Positions 11,106 to 22,891 of a stretch of 64,000 nt of DNA are shown here, piece by piece. A program made the position numbers and the translations under genes. Below the pieces are notes generated by a model. The model did not search any database. It was not told where the DNA came from and was given only the letters and a program-made list of their open reading frames with translations. The first letter of the stretch is position 1; every line of letters begins with the position of its first letter. The DNA lies in assembly GCA_002794785.1 (NCBI GenBank), contig NBBA01000009.1, positions 1,240,001-1,304,000 on the forward strand, written 5' to 3'. The stretch comes from Coniferiporia sulphurascens. Taxonomy: Eukaryota; Basidiomycota; Agaricomycetes; Hymenochaetales; Hymenochaetaceae.

Positions 11106-14100
11106 ATGTCCTTGCCCAAGCTATACCCGTCTTTGCCTGCGCCCGTCGTCCATAACAGCCATATGCCCACTTCCCAGTCGAAATCACACGTACTGGCCGG
11201 AGTCCAGGACGCGTACTGGAGCGATGAAGAGGCAGTAAGCCCCATTTCTTGTGGCACGCCACTTATTTTTGCTAGAATACTCACAATTCGACCCAGGAGG
11301 ACGCAGAATGTCCTCTGTGTCTCGAGGAAATGGATGTTTCGGACTTGAATTTCAAGCCTTGTCCCTGTGGCTATCAGGTTAGCGTTCTGCATACAGCCCC
11401 AACGACAGCGTCTATAACGCGTTTCCATAGATCTGCCGTTTTTGCTGGCACCATATTAAGGAGAATTTGAATCGACGCTGCCCAGCGTGCCGTCGTGAGT
11501 ACTCAGATGAGGCGGTGGAATTCAAACCGATCAACAAGGAAGAGTATGCCCTACTTCATTATTTATCTGTGTTCCTGCTCAAGGTGTACTATCCACAGTC
11601 ACAAGCGACTTACGCAGCAGAAGAAGCAGAGGGAACGCGAACGCAAGGATCTCGACACCCTTGGGAGACGCCATCTGCTCAACGTGCGTGTCGTTCAGCG
11701 CAACGTGGTTTACGTTGTGGGTCTTGGGTCGCGCTTTGCAAAGGAAGAGGTAAGAGCTAAAAGCTTTTTTCTGAGTCCATCTAATGGTCGTCCTCAGTTG
11801 ATCCCAACGCTCCGGTCCAATGAGTATTTTGGACAGTACGGGAAGATCACGAAGATTCTGCTTGTGAAACGAACACCTCCGGGAGGGCGACCACCTATCT
11901 TAGGTCTGTACATAACGTATTATCGGAGAGAGGATGCTGCCCGTGTAATCGGAGCCGTTGATGGGACGCCTTCGCCAAGTGGCGGCGGCGACGTCATGCG
12001 TGCAAGCTATGGGACCACTAAATACTGCATTGCATTTCTGCGTGGAGTATCGTGTACGAACAATGGTTGCATGGATCTGCATGAGTGGGGCGACGAGAAG
12101 GACTGCTTCACGAAGGAGGACCTGACAACATTGTGAGTATGGGCTCTTCCTAACTTAGATGGCGTACTGACTGGTCTGCTATGCAGGAAACATACCATGA
12201 AGGACACCGAAAGTCGACAAAGGACTAGCAAGAAAGCAGAGGATAGTAGTAAGTATAAAGTTCCAGCCTTTCTTTATATTGAGTGTATCGATTTTTTTGC
12301 TGACCCTTTTGTAAGGTGGTCTTCCCAGGACCGCGGGTTGGGGTCAAAAGCCTGTGTTAGGAGGTTTGACTATGCTAAACACAAGCGGGACATCTCCTGC
12401 TCGGGCTACTCGGAGAGGACATAGGTCTACTCGGTCGGGTACGGCTAGTGGTGAGGGTCGCTTGCAGACCATCTCTTCAAATAGACAACAAACGCCTCAG
12501 GATCGCAAGCCATCAACGAAAACGCCGTCTCAGGCTTCTTCGTCCCGGCCGTCGACGCCTGCACCAGCTTCCTTACCACAACGTCCTACCACTCCCGCGC
12601 CGGCCCTTCCTAGCACCAAGCCACAAAGACTACGGAAGGATTCACAAAATCCTCTGCCCCCACGTTCGCCTACATCTAGTATTGCGGTGGAGTCTGACTT
12701 AGGCTCATCAGAAGCTGTCTCGGCTTCACCGGCCCTGTCAGCACCTAGCGCGGTGGTCATGTCGGCCCCGATCCCAAGTGTCCCTCCTGGTCTCCCTGCT
12801 CCCCCTCCCGGGTTAATGACACCGCCTCCCGGGCTCTCTGTATCATCTGCAGCACCTAGCCCTTCGTCTTTGACTCGCGAGGCGTCAGCTTCTTCCTATC
12901 AAATATCGACTCAAGCTCAGGCACTGCTTGATGATGTCAGAAATCGTCGAGAGTTGTCCGCTCCTTCAACGCCCTTTAGTCCTTTCCCTGATCTTGACCG
13001 CACACTACAGAATCTAAGCGGAGGCGATGGCGAATCGGGCTTCAATTTCAATTTAGACCCGAAGCTTGCTGTTGACGATGATCACTTTGATGCTTCGCTT
13101 CCGGAATTAGATGGTGGCTCTGCGTTGTCTCTTGCGGGGGGTTTCTTCAATCCCTTTTCAAGTGGGCACCTGGATAGCCATCCGCCACAGTTCGGAACTC
13201 CGCCTGGTCTCACATATTCTGCTAACCCCCCGAGAGCATTCTATGAGACGTTTAAGGCACCTCAAATAGAAAGGACGCCCTCAGCTCCATCTGGCTACAC
13301 AGGGTCATTCAATCCATTCGCAGAGTCTTCGGAGGCAGCAGCGCATTCTTCTGGTCAGAGACCGTCGCCTGTCCAGGATGACGATCCCTCTCGTCGCATG
13401 TCTCGATTCGGATTTGCGCGCGAGAGGCAAGGATCAATGGGATTATCACTGTCTGTGACTTCCTCTCCGCTTCTAAGCGCGAACACATCACTCTCCTCAT
13501 TGTCTTTATCCGAGAACCCGAATCCGCCATCGGCAACCAGTTCACATGCGCCTTGGCCGTTCCAAAGGCACCATGACTATGGACCTCCCCCGGGACTTGG
13601 CTTACCCGTACGTGTGGCCACGCCAAGTTCAGCGCGTGGTTCGCCACTAGTACCTCACGCACATGCACAGACGTTGCCGCAATCGGTGCAGTCCTCTCCT
13701 TATGTACTGCAAGCCTCACGATTTCAGCCCTTTGACGTGAGCGCGAGTGAGGCATCACTTAAGGATATGCTTGGTATAGGACGAGATCGCGGACATACAA
13801 CGCGCGCAACGGCTCCCGGTAGGAGAATTTTCTACTCACCGCCTTAACATTCTATTGACTGGATGACTATCCCGTCGCACGTTTTCGCCCCGTCCCGCAG
13901 ATAATAATCCTCATGCTATGCGTTTACCAACGGGAACGCCGTTCCAGGATCCCGCGATCATGTCATCTGTCCCATACATGTCGCCGCCTCTCAGTGACGC
14001 CGGGGGATATGGCTCGATTCTGGCGGAAAGTGGATATTCGTCTCATCTCCCATTAAGCAGACCCCCCGGCCTTCCATACCAACCACCGCAACAGACGTCT

Positions 14101-16117
14101 GTGCAATCCGGCCAGCCTATGTATGGACGACATCCTTCGCCTATGATCCTAAACAATGTGCCCGTGTCTTCGTCTGGTGTAATGCAGTCGCAGGGTCACG
14201 TTCCAGAGCATTTGGGTACGTCTTTAAAACATACTTTACTGTTTAGTTCTTTCTCCACGAGCCATGCTTTCGCAGCACGGAAGTTGTTACTGTCATGAAT
14301 ACATGCTGTGCGGGTTGCTGCGGCGGAAGACTTCCCTCCCGCAGCGTGCTCAACTGCGCTGTTGAGCGTGCCATCATGGCTCTTCCATCTTCCTTTTCTC
14401 TCTTAGGCTTTATGCGTAAGATGGGAGCTTGTACTAATATGTTCTTTACTACTTTGGAGCAGCTTCCATTCCAGCTCCTTCTGTGCCTGTTCTTCCACCC
14501 ACGCCAGTCCCAGCTTTGGAGTCTTCGTCTGGGTCATCCCCGATGCTCTCAGCTGCTGATTTTCCAGCTCTACCGACAACAAGCTCTGATCCTCATTCAC
14601 ATACACGCACTCCCCAAACAAGTCAGCAACCACATATTCTTGTTTCTGCAGCTAAGGATGAAAGAGAGCAATCCAAATTGGACCGGAAAGCTGCGAAGAA
14701 GGCGGCGGCTGCAGAAAGGGCAGCTGAGCGAGATCGCATAGCGAAAGAGAGAGCCACGGAAAAGGAACGCGTTGCCAAGGAAAAGGCCGGGGAAAAAGAA
14801 CGTGCTGCAAAAGAAAAGGCTGAGGAGAAGGAACGTCTTACAAAGCAAAAACTGGAGAAGGAGCGTATGATGAGGGAGAAAACCGAACGCGATGCAGAGA
14901 AAGAGAGGTTGGAAAAGGTGAAAATGGAGAAGGAAAGGACAGCCGCACAGCGAAAACCTGAGGCGGAGAAGGCGATTCAAAGCAGACCACATGGGCAATC
15001 AACGAGTAAACAGGAGCAATCTAGTCCTTCTACCAAGACAGTGACAACCCGATCTTCTGCCTCCAAGGTAGCTGCATCCATAACGATCGAACTGGCTTCG
15101 CCATCGCCCATTCTGTCAAAAATGCCGAAGAAAAACAAGCCCACTACGAAGCCTATAAAAATCCCCAAGGAAGAAGACATTCTTCAAGATTCCCAGTCGA
15201 GCATGCCTTCTGCAGTGACCGTGAATTCGGATACCCCACAGCTCCCGAATGCAAAATTGCCTAATGTTTCTGAGATTGTGCACACAGCCACTGAGGCAGA
15301 AGCGGCCGCTAGCATCCTGACGCATGAGGTAAACGGTGGTATGCCCGCGACCAAGCCAAAATCTATTGCAGAGCTACTGAAGGAGATTGATGTGGAGAAG
15401 GGCCAGTATTATTTGGACAATCATCCGTTTTTCGACCTGACAAAGATCAATCCCGCTACGAAGATGTCTTTGGATTATGGGACGATGGCCCGTGCGCTAT
15501 CTGCATTTCCGGCTGGCGGAGGATCCTTTGCGGATAATGCATCGACCCGTCTAAATGATAAGACCGTCGCATCATTCCAACAACTTCTCGAGACCTTGAC
15601 ACAGACGATGTCGGACTTGGTTCAACTCCTTCCACAGACAACATGGGGGTCCATTTTCGACGTTCTAAGTCAAGACTTGAGGGACCTGAAGCGCGAGTAC
15701 TCGCTGCACAGCTCGACATCGTTCGATGGTCTTGTACACGATGATCTGCCTGAGGATGCGGACGATGATGACGAGTTCGATACCGACCCGCCGACACCTA
15801 CAATGGACAAGCGCGCGAAATGGATGGAGATACAACTCGCGAAGCTTGAGGAGTTGCATCGCGACGTGAATGCGGCTGCAGGGCGTGCGATTCTCGCTTC
15901 GAATGACCGCGGCTGGGACGCGCGTGGGTTCCTTCCGCATGTGGGTAATACGTTGGCACGCTTTGAGCAATCTGGACTTGTGGAAGAAGATGGACAGATG
16001 CGCCCAATGACGCTGGACGAACTGGAAAAGAAGCTGGTGGTTGCGAAAGAGGTAGCGGTATTTGCAGAGACCGAGATGAGGGAGGCTATGCAAGCTATGC
16101 AGGCGCTGAAGCCGTAG
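11106..16117 (+). CDS. NOT4: NOT4/CNOT4 E3 ubiquitin ligase of the CCR4-NOT complex
   Basis: RING-type ubiquitin ligase attached to CCR4-NOT, acting in mRNA decay and quality control of stalled translation. Seen: the C4C4 RING, split by an intron, CPLCLEEMDVSDLNFKPCPC then ICRFCWHHIKENLNRRCPAC; a coiled basic stretch (KRLTQQKKQRERERKDL); VQRNVVYVVGLGSRFAKEE leading into the RRM (LRSNEYFGQYGKITKILLVK); and a CCCH finger (FLRGVSCTNNGCMDLHEWG). A very long serine/proline-rich region follows, then a lysine/glutamate-rich coiled coil (about 14680-14960) and a helical C-terminal block ending EAMQAMQALKP. At well over 1300 residues it is larger than yeast Not4, as is usual in basidiomycetes. Introns near 13816-13900 and 14215-14460 fall in the low-complexity part. 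Confidence 0.95.
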
Positions 16118-16373
16118 ATGCTAGTATGACAGGGAAGCAGTCCTTTGTGGTCGTTGGCGCTTCGCATATGCAAATACAAATTAGATAGTTTGGTGTTCTA
16201 AGTTGTCGGTGAATCGGGAGGGAAGGCGTGTCGCGCCAGACGTGGCTGACTTGAAGGCGTGCGGTATAGGCTGACGGGGAGGTGTGGCTGGCATGCCTCA
16301 ATCCTATATCAATGTGTATGTTTGCCCATGGCTATCTTACTATCTAGGTTCTGTACGTCCCTCACCACGCAGG

Positions 16374-16979
16374 ATGGCTGTCTATCGAAGGTCATACCCG
16401 CTCGGCCGTACTGTAGCTTTCGTCTTCGTTTTCTTCGCCGGTCTCGTCCTCCTTAAGAATATAAGCTCCAATGTGCGTCGGCCGGACGCCTCCAAACTGC
16501 CTGCGGCACGTAACTCTACCTTGACCACTATTCTAAACGGTCACCTTGAGGATGCGCCCGAAGACGACATCGAGATCGAGATTTCCGGGTACTGGAAGGA
16601 GGTCCGCGCAGAGCTCGGGCTGGTATCTCTCCCCGATATTGTACCACCTTTTTTGGCCAGTTCGGACGAATCTAACGTGCAGCGCGGACGGCGCTTGGGA
16701 CGACTCAATCCTGCTCTGCGACGTAGACAACCTCCATTCTCAACAGCGGACTCCGAGTTGGCCAAACAAGAACCCGCTGACCCCGACGTCGACCCCGTTC
16801 CCGTCTACGTGCCCGACGAGGAGGACAACGCGCCGCGGATGTCCGTGAGAGCGCTCGCCGCGTCCTTCCGCGCGATCGCGGCGCAATCTCTCAAGCCGAG
16901 GCCCCGCAGACTCGCTCCGGGTCTTCGCCGTCGCCGCTTGGGTGTGCAACATGTTCACGGAGTCCGAAAACCAAATTAG
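16374..16979 (+). CDS. Putative single-pass membrane protein of unknown function
   Basis: A 201-codon frame with one strong hydrophobic segment near the N-terminus (GRTVAFVFVFFAGLVLLKNI, about residues 11-30) preceded by basic residues, suggesting a type II signal anchor. After it come an Asn glycosylation-type site (NST), an acidic patch (APEDDIEIEI), the block YWKEVRAELGLVSLPDIVPP, and an Arg/Pro-rich C-terminus. An intron-like acceptor (ccacgcag) lies just before the ATG, so a 5' untranslated exon is possible. I do not recognise a family. The gene is single-exon as drawn and lies downstream of NOT4 on the same strand. Confidence 0.5.
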   Translation: MAVYRRSYPLGRTVAFVFVFFAGLVLLKNISSNVRRPDASKLPAARNSTLTTILNGHLEDAPEDDIEIEISGYWKEVRAELGLVSLPDIVPPFLASSDESNVQRGRRLGRLNPALRRRQPPFSTADSELAKQEPADPDVDPVPVYVPDEEDNAPRMSVRALAASFRAIAAQSLKPRPRRLAPGLRRRRLGVQHVHGVRKPN

Positions 16980-17369
16980 ACTGTATGGATAGCTGAGTTA
17001 CGGACAACGCCAATTAATATTAATACGTATATGTGGAAGGAAGCAGGAGGCGGACTTCGATGAAGAAGGCTTAATTTGTACCAATATTGCAATTGTATCA
17101 CTACATGTATAAAGGAACTTTTGTAAGACGAAAAATAATTTCCGAGGACGTGTAATGCGAATGATAATCAGATTCTGGCCAAGATACATGATGAGCGTAA
17201 TATTGTGTATTGTGCTTCTCTCAGGACCATAACAATGAATGATGATAGTACTAAGTATGAAATGTGAATATGCCCATGGTTAATATCCCAAGACAAATGA
17301 AAACAACATGAAAATATTCTCAAATCAGAAAACAAGGGACGGCTTGTGCCGTACCTGAGCGGAAGTAAT
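16980..17369. other. Convergent intergenic stretch, AT-rich
   Basis: The 3' flanks of the membrane protein gene (+) and DCN1 (-) meet here. The stretch is AT-rich and nothing else is recognised. Confidence 0.5.
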
Positions 17370-19560
17370 TCAGGCGGATGTGGCATCTGGTTCCGCCCCA
17401 CTTCTTCCTTTCTTCCACGCAACAAAGTCGTCCAATAAACTGGGCCATGCCTGCAGACATCCGAGGTCAAAATGCCAAAATACCAAGCGGGGACAAAACA
17501 ACTTACTCCGTCGCTGTCATAGCCGTCAAGCGAGGGCTCGACTGTCTGGCAGAACTCCTTCATCTGGATTGGAGATGTATGAACAAGTGCTTCGTGAACA
17601 TAGAGGCACGGAATAACGTACCATAGTCCATAAGTCCTTGTTTACGCCTTTGTACGTCCCCTTTTCCTGGAGAAACAGTCAAGTACGATATCCCATGATA
17701 ATATATCTACTTACGTTAATAAATTCGATAACTTCCGACATGATCGGATACGTTGGAACTAAGACTACCGACCACAACGCTAAAGCAAACTTGAAAAGAT
17801 AAAGTCAGCACAGGAGTCGGTAAATGGTCAAAGAGCTTACATCCATGCTTATGTTGCGCGATTCTCTGCGGGTAGAGCACGTCAATAAGTGTAAATGGTG
17901 GTATCAGCGAAAGATGAAGGGCTCACTCCTTTTTCATTAGCGTGAATAAAAACACGTAAAACTTTGAAAAAGCGGCCTCGACGTTCGCAACATGGCCCCA
18001 GTAACGATCCTTTTTATACTTATCGATGACAGACTGGGAAGGCCTTGACTTTATGCTCTTCGAAATCGACTGTGTTGCCAGACGGGGTGGAGGCGTCTTC
18101 CGCAATATAAGGAGGTCCTCCAAATCAACGAGCACCGCAGAAAGGGACTGAACGTTCCCCACACTAGCCCACGTCAGCAAAAGAAGTAATGGCGCAATTA
18201 GGCTCAAAAAACACTCACCCTAACACTTCCAGCCCCTTCATCCAGTCTTCCCTTGTGAAGGAACCCATTTCTTTTGCGTCTAGTTGCCAAGCAAGGAGTA
18301 GTGGGCGGGCACCGTCCATTGGAACGTCTGCTGCCGAGTACAGTCGCTCTAAACCTTCCGCATTCATGATGTCAGGCTCTTCAGGGTCGGCATATGCGTC
18401 AAAGAGTTCTCCCGCGCCCGCTGCAATCGTACGCGAAGCCACTACTTGTGCTCCCGCCTTGGCCTTGCCATGCCCGGTTGTACTGTCGCTGTCGTCGTCG
18501 CGATCATCGCTGCGGGTTGCCTTGTCAGAGATGCACCATGAACAAAGAGGCATGCGTGGACGAGCTGGATCCCAAACAAAGCGTTCGGAGGAACGATGGA
18601 AACAGAAGCGTGGGTAATTTCCGGCCTTATATCTGTGCCGCTAGACAAAGGTATAGCGACGGCCGAGACAACCGGACGACAAGTAGCGTCGGCGTCGGCG
18701 ACAAAGGGTGCCGCCACAAAGCAAGCTAAGCGGTGGCAATAATTATAATTAAGGGCACCACGTGGGTGTCACGTGTTGCTCATTCAACGCGACGCGTTCT
18801 CCGAGGAAAAAATAGGACGAGGAAAGTGCTCACCTTTTGGATGGCCCAGCAGCAGAAGTTGTTCCCCTTGTCCGTTTGGCGCCTTTCTTGTCCTGTAAAA
18901 GGTTTTCATGAGCCTCCCCTTTTCGGGGAAACTAATGCTTTGCTTACTGAAGACAAATCACTTGAGACCAAGTTAGCACACATCGGTGGGCTAGTGTATA
19001 GGAAACGTACGTACGATTGCATCCCTAGTGGTGAAAGTAGCCATCACCCTAAACAGTTGTTATCAGGACCCGACCGGCTTCCCACAACAGAACAGGACGT
19101 ACTTCTTGACCGCTGGCCCTGGAAGGTAATTAACACGGGCCGGGACTTATGTGCGATGACGGTGCTTACGCCGCCTTCCTTTTCCTGCCAGCCGGGGCGG
19201 TTGCCTTGTGTTCTGTCAGACAATTCTTGCGCGCTTATATGGCCAACGTACCTCCTCTCTGTAACGACATGCATAAGGACAGACAACGGAATGGGGGCGT
19301 ATGGAACTCACAATATTAGATAGTTTCAAACGCGTGCCGTCCTGTTGAGCAAGCCAAAGGACGAGATTGTCACTCTGTAAGCTCACCTGCTGCCTTTGGC
19401 ACATCGGAACCCTTCGTACGCGTTGATTTACGCGGGGTCCGTACAGCGCCTACAGACGCAGAGTCCTCGGCATCCTGAGTGGCCTTTTTCTTCTGAAACA
19501 AGGGTGAATATAACAACTTGCAAGGAATGGGAGATAATAGGAGCTCACTCGGGGGGGCAT
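17370..19560 (-). CDS. DCN1: DCN1-like cullin neddylation factor with Lys/Arg-rich N-terminus
   Basis: Scaffold protein that helps transfer NEDD8 to cullins. Seen: the potentiating-neddylation domain, with GELFDAYADPEEPDIMNAEG, PLLLAWQLDAKEMGSFTRED, LSAVLVDLEDLL, AAFSKFYVFLFTLMKKE, then EFCQTVEPSLDGYDSDG and AWPSLLDDFVAWKKGRSGAE. Upstream I could chain five short exons whose phases agree: 19549-19560 (MPPR), 19387-19492, 19170-19212, 19103-19118 (16 nt) and 18834-18892, joining to codons ending at 18509. They encode a basic, nuclear-localisation-like extension instead of a UBA domain, as I recall for other basidiomycete DCN1 proteins. Alternatively translation could begin at 18553 (MPLCSWCISDK), giving a shorter form. 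The domain is firm; the 5' exons are inferred. Confidence 0.85.
18759..18775. promoter_or_regulatory. Pair of CACGTG E-boxes inside a DCN1 intron
   Basis: Two CACGTG palindromes (18759-18764 and 18770-18775) lie 11 bp apart start to start, within a 324-nt intron (18510-18833) of the DCN1 model. A TATA-like AGATATAAGG is found about 18627-18636, before a possible internal start at 18553. An alternative internal promoter is possible but unproven. Confidence 0.35.
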
Positions 19561-19793
19561 GGTGTGAAGAATGGCAAAGAAAGATGTGGTCTTTCGGATT
19601 TTGACGGCGGCCCAATGCTACGCGGGAATCGCGGCAATGCCGCCGCGCCACTTGTTTTTACACAATGTCACAGTAAGTCACGCGCATAAGGTACCGTTTA
19701 CACTTAAACGCCTATGCACCCGGCAATTGCCGTGTTCCCTATTCTTCCCGCAAGCCTCGACTGCCGTCACGGTTTCGTCTGCATTAGGGCTCG

Positions 19794-20301
19794 ATGAAAA
19801 CTCCCGTCGGGTCTAACGCTCGTGCTTTGCTCACGTTCCACCACATTCTATCGTCCAAGAAGAAGCGTGTTATCTGGCACTCTGCACGCGACTTGAGGCT
19901 TGCAGGGATATGCAAAGTTGGTTATCCTGGTGTTCTGGCTGTGGAAGGAACCGAAGAATGTGTTGGGCGCTACGTGCGAGAAATTAAGGTGCATCCGACT
20001 AAATTTGTGTTTTTTCGCAAAGCTTAGTATCACATTACTCGACGTGTCCATCCAAATACTACTGCTGCTACCCTTCCAGTCCTTACGTTGGGCGTCCTGC
20101 GTGCTTGCGGATAATACAACTGGCCTCAGAGATTCTGACCTTAAAATGTCCGAGCAAACCGATATTATAGGGAACGGTGTAGTGATGGTGGAAAAGATGA
20201 ACGAAGTCGGCTCTTTTATGCGTCGTGCCGGGTTGGAAGACTGGTGGAGGCGGGCAGTGGGATACATGAAAGGCAACCAGAACGATTCACCTGGAAAGTA
20301 A
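19794..20301 (+). CDS. Prp3_C/DUF1115 domain protein lacking an RWD half
   Basis: Similar to the C-terminal half of RWDD2-type proteins (RWD domain followed by DUF1115, also called Prp3_C). Seen: LLTFHHILSSKKKRVIWHSA, DLRLAGICKVGYPGVLAVEG, CVGRYVREIK, then across an intron (about 19988-20082) SLRWASCVLADN and a helical end, VVMVEKMNEVGSFMRRAGLE. In related proteins an RWD domain of about 120 residues comes first. Here an in-frame stop lies 9 bases upstream of the ATG, and only 233 bp separate it from the divergent DCN1 start, so there is no room for an RWD domain unless it is encoded antisense to DCN1. It is either a genuine short protein or a truncated copy. Confidence 0.65.
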
Positions 20302-21777
20302 TTCAAGGTAGCCGGAAAATAAGGAATGGCCGACTCGGATACCGGGATTTGCAAACTATAAGGTGAGTCTTTTATCTAACATCCCGTCCCCGTTCAGTTC
20401 GCATTCGGCTGATTGCGCCGACATACTATTTTCATAGGGGCACTTCACTCCTGTAATATGCAAGTGGCGTACATATGCACGTTGTATCGTTGTTTTCGGG
20501 CTGCGAATCGGTTCTTGATGGGGTGCCGACTCGTGGCATGGAGATTGGGAATTAGTTCGTAGGGTTTCCTCATGTTTTTCCTGGCGTTTGCGGCCAACAT
20601 ATTGACACTCGTCACAAAACAGCATGCTTTTTACAAGGGGATTTCGCGTATCTCAGCTCGCGACACCCTACCGGAACCCGAGACACTCCGCTCGCTCGCT
20701 CTTCTCCCGGTAATATCACGGACTTTCTCGGTACTTGTCGGAGCTTGCAACCGCCTTGTTACTTAACAACGCTGCACATGGGACCATATGTAGCTCTGCT
20801 TAACGCCACAGCTCGGGTATTCAGGACTACATGTATTGCTTGCTACTCGCCTCTCTAATTTTGGCCGACGCCGCCGCCGCCGCCGGTTTGCACTGTGCTG
20901 AAACATCTTATCTCCGACTTTCTTGCAGGGCAATTGCCGGTTATGTTTTTCCTCCGTGCCGCAATCCGATCGAAGCCGGCGTTGTACATGCGCATAGCGT
21001 GCAAGGATAGCGTCTGGACTCCACGTTTGTGCCGTCAAACGCAGGAGCATGTCCATCCATCAATTCGCCATTTTAGGGAGACTGCCAGTTTCGTCACAAG
21101 TTGACCGGTGCCCCTCGGCCTCACAACAACTCATGGGAAAGAAGGAGGCAGCTATCATTAGCCAAACCCAACATCTCAGTCTCGCCGCAAATTTTCGCTT
21201 GAACAGGGGTACTGGCGATTAAAAGTGCGCATGTCATTCAGAGTACTACTTCCGCTATTAACGACCGGCCGAAAGTGGTAGCTCGAAGCGTGCCTTTGGG
21301 TATCACCGAGACAAGGACACAAAGCACCAGCAATGATCGGTCACGCATCCCCTGGCCGTGGCAGATGCTTTCTTTCAGAGCTGAAGAGAACATTGTAAGA
21401 AACTTCTAGCCCGGGGCAATGACTCTTTTGTTCTCCTGAGATAATCTACATCCGGCATCTCAGCCACTAGCACAACAAGTGTTGGGCTGGTTATGGCTCA
21501 GACAACAAAAGTGTACGAAAGAAGCTGAAGGGACAAACAATAAGCAAACCATACGGAGCCCGGTGATTTGGACTGCGTGCCAGTGCGTGGTTGGCATTCT
21601 TTTGGATCACGTGACCCTGTCCGCTTTCAGTTTATGGCCATCCTTGTTCTTTTCTTTCTCAGCCAGAGTCGGATCTGGGTTCAGCGCGACGCTTTAAATA
21701 CACCGTCCCCCTCCTCATGGTCGCCCACAAGCCCCAATAGGTCTCCCAGACTGCCCCTGTTTTTGCTCCCACTCGAC
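20302..21777. other. Long intergenic region, no supported gene
   Basis: Nearly 1.5 kb with only short, overlapping open frames of no recognisable family. A small GCC microsatellite sits at about 20868-20886. A TCACGTGA palindrome at 21607-21614 and a TATA-like TTTAAATA at 21693-21700 precede the DUF7330-like gene and may belong to its promoter. Confidence 0.5.
21693..21700 (+). promoter_or_regulatory. TATA-like box for the DUF7330-like gene
   Basis: TTTAAATA lies about 78 bp upstream of the ATG at 21778, a usual distance for fungal core promoters. Confidence 0.4.
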
Positions 21778-22579
21778 ATGCCACATATCTTCGGCCAGAA
21801 ACACTGTGATCTTGCATTGGCCGCAAAACCTACTAACTCAAGTGCTTCGAGTGTAAGTCCCTACGTAAATATTAGTACCTTATTTGCAACTAACACCTAG
21901 GTGACGTTTAGTTGCAGGAGGATCCGCTCGTTGGCACTCATAAGGTCTCATACCGGCCGGGAAAAGAGTGGGACTTTGAAGGATGCACGGAGAATGCCCC
22001 CATCAACCTTAGCCTGGCGATGCCTCCCCATCGTCCGCGACTGCAGCCAGAGAATCACCGCACTGGTATGTTTCTGAGCAGCGAATCGGGGCCCATACAC
22101 ATAAAAGTGGTATGTAACTTCTTTTTTTTTGTGGGCACCTAGAGCTTATTGTTGCTTCGAACTTTAAAAAGTGTCGACACGCACTCAACCGCTCTTTCCA
22201 CCTCGCCATCTCAGGTGGCGCCTCTTCGGACGTCGTCGTTTGGGTGCCCTCGAATTTCGCTGGCTTCATTACATGTGCTGGCGCGCGCGCCTCTTTCTCG
22301 GCGGCGTTCGTCGAGCGCGTGCTCCCGAACGCGCATGTGAATCGCACAGTCCCGCGGGCGTGGGCAGGCGACCAAATCGAGATCGCGACGGGAGGGCTTG
22401 TCGTTTTCCGTGTATGGGACGTGTTCGCGCGGGCACCCGAGCCCGAAGGCACGCAGAAGCGTGCAGGCGATGTGTGGCGCCGCGTGTTCAAAAGTGCGGC
22501 GAGCGAAAGGAACGCGCGCAGTTGCGCGTTAAGCACGTCGACATGGAATTGGGATTTTCTTATCGAAGACGAGGACTGA
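21778..22579 (+). CDS. DUF7330-like protein of agaricomycetes
   Basis: Uncharacterised protein of a family expanded in mushroom-forming fungi; no activity is known. Seen: MPHIFGQKHCDLALAA, then across an intron DPLVGTHKVSYRPGKEWDFE, and after a second intron a beta-rich domain with SDVVVWVPSNFAGFITCAGA, FSAAFVERVLPN and GDQIEIATGGLVVFRVWDVF, which match my memory of the DUF7330 pattern (VVWVPSDF, WTGDEV, G-x-V-x-F-R-x-WDV). The C-terminus is basic then acidic (DFLIEDED). Three exons join in frame using GT-AG sites near 21851-21915 and 22110-22146. The family assignment is from motif memory. Confidence 0.65.
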
Positions 22580-22891
22580 CGTGCGCAGCATGTTCCCTGC
22601 GTGCCATTTTCGAGGCGGGTTCCCTGATAAACGGATTTTTAAAGCTTCTCATCCACATTCGAACTTCGATGCAAGTATATATACTTTTTACCCAGCACTT
22701 TACCCATGTATCCAATGCAATAAGCATGGCAGACCCACACATCACTGTATCGATAGCCACACATACCTTTTTCCATGCCCCTATGCCCAATATATGCTCT
22801 ATGCTTCCGCATTTCACACATGTGTCCCTGGGATCGTTGCACCAAAAATAATTGACCATAATAAGGATACATAAAAGCCATACGGGGAGGT

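Noticed and set aside
18733..19323. 196-codon plus-strand open frame
   Set aside because: It runs antisense to the DCN1 5' exons, which show consistent splicing and a basic protein typical of the family; this frame resembles nothing.
19370..19651. Separate small basic nuclear protein gene on the minus strand
   Set aside because: Its exons join in phase to the downstream DCN1 domain exons, so they are treated as the DCN1 N-terminus.
20356..20625. 89-codon frame with a CxxC pair (CDECQYVG)
   Set aside because: Short, isolated and without further support.
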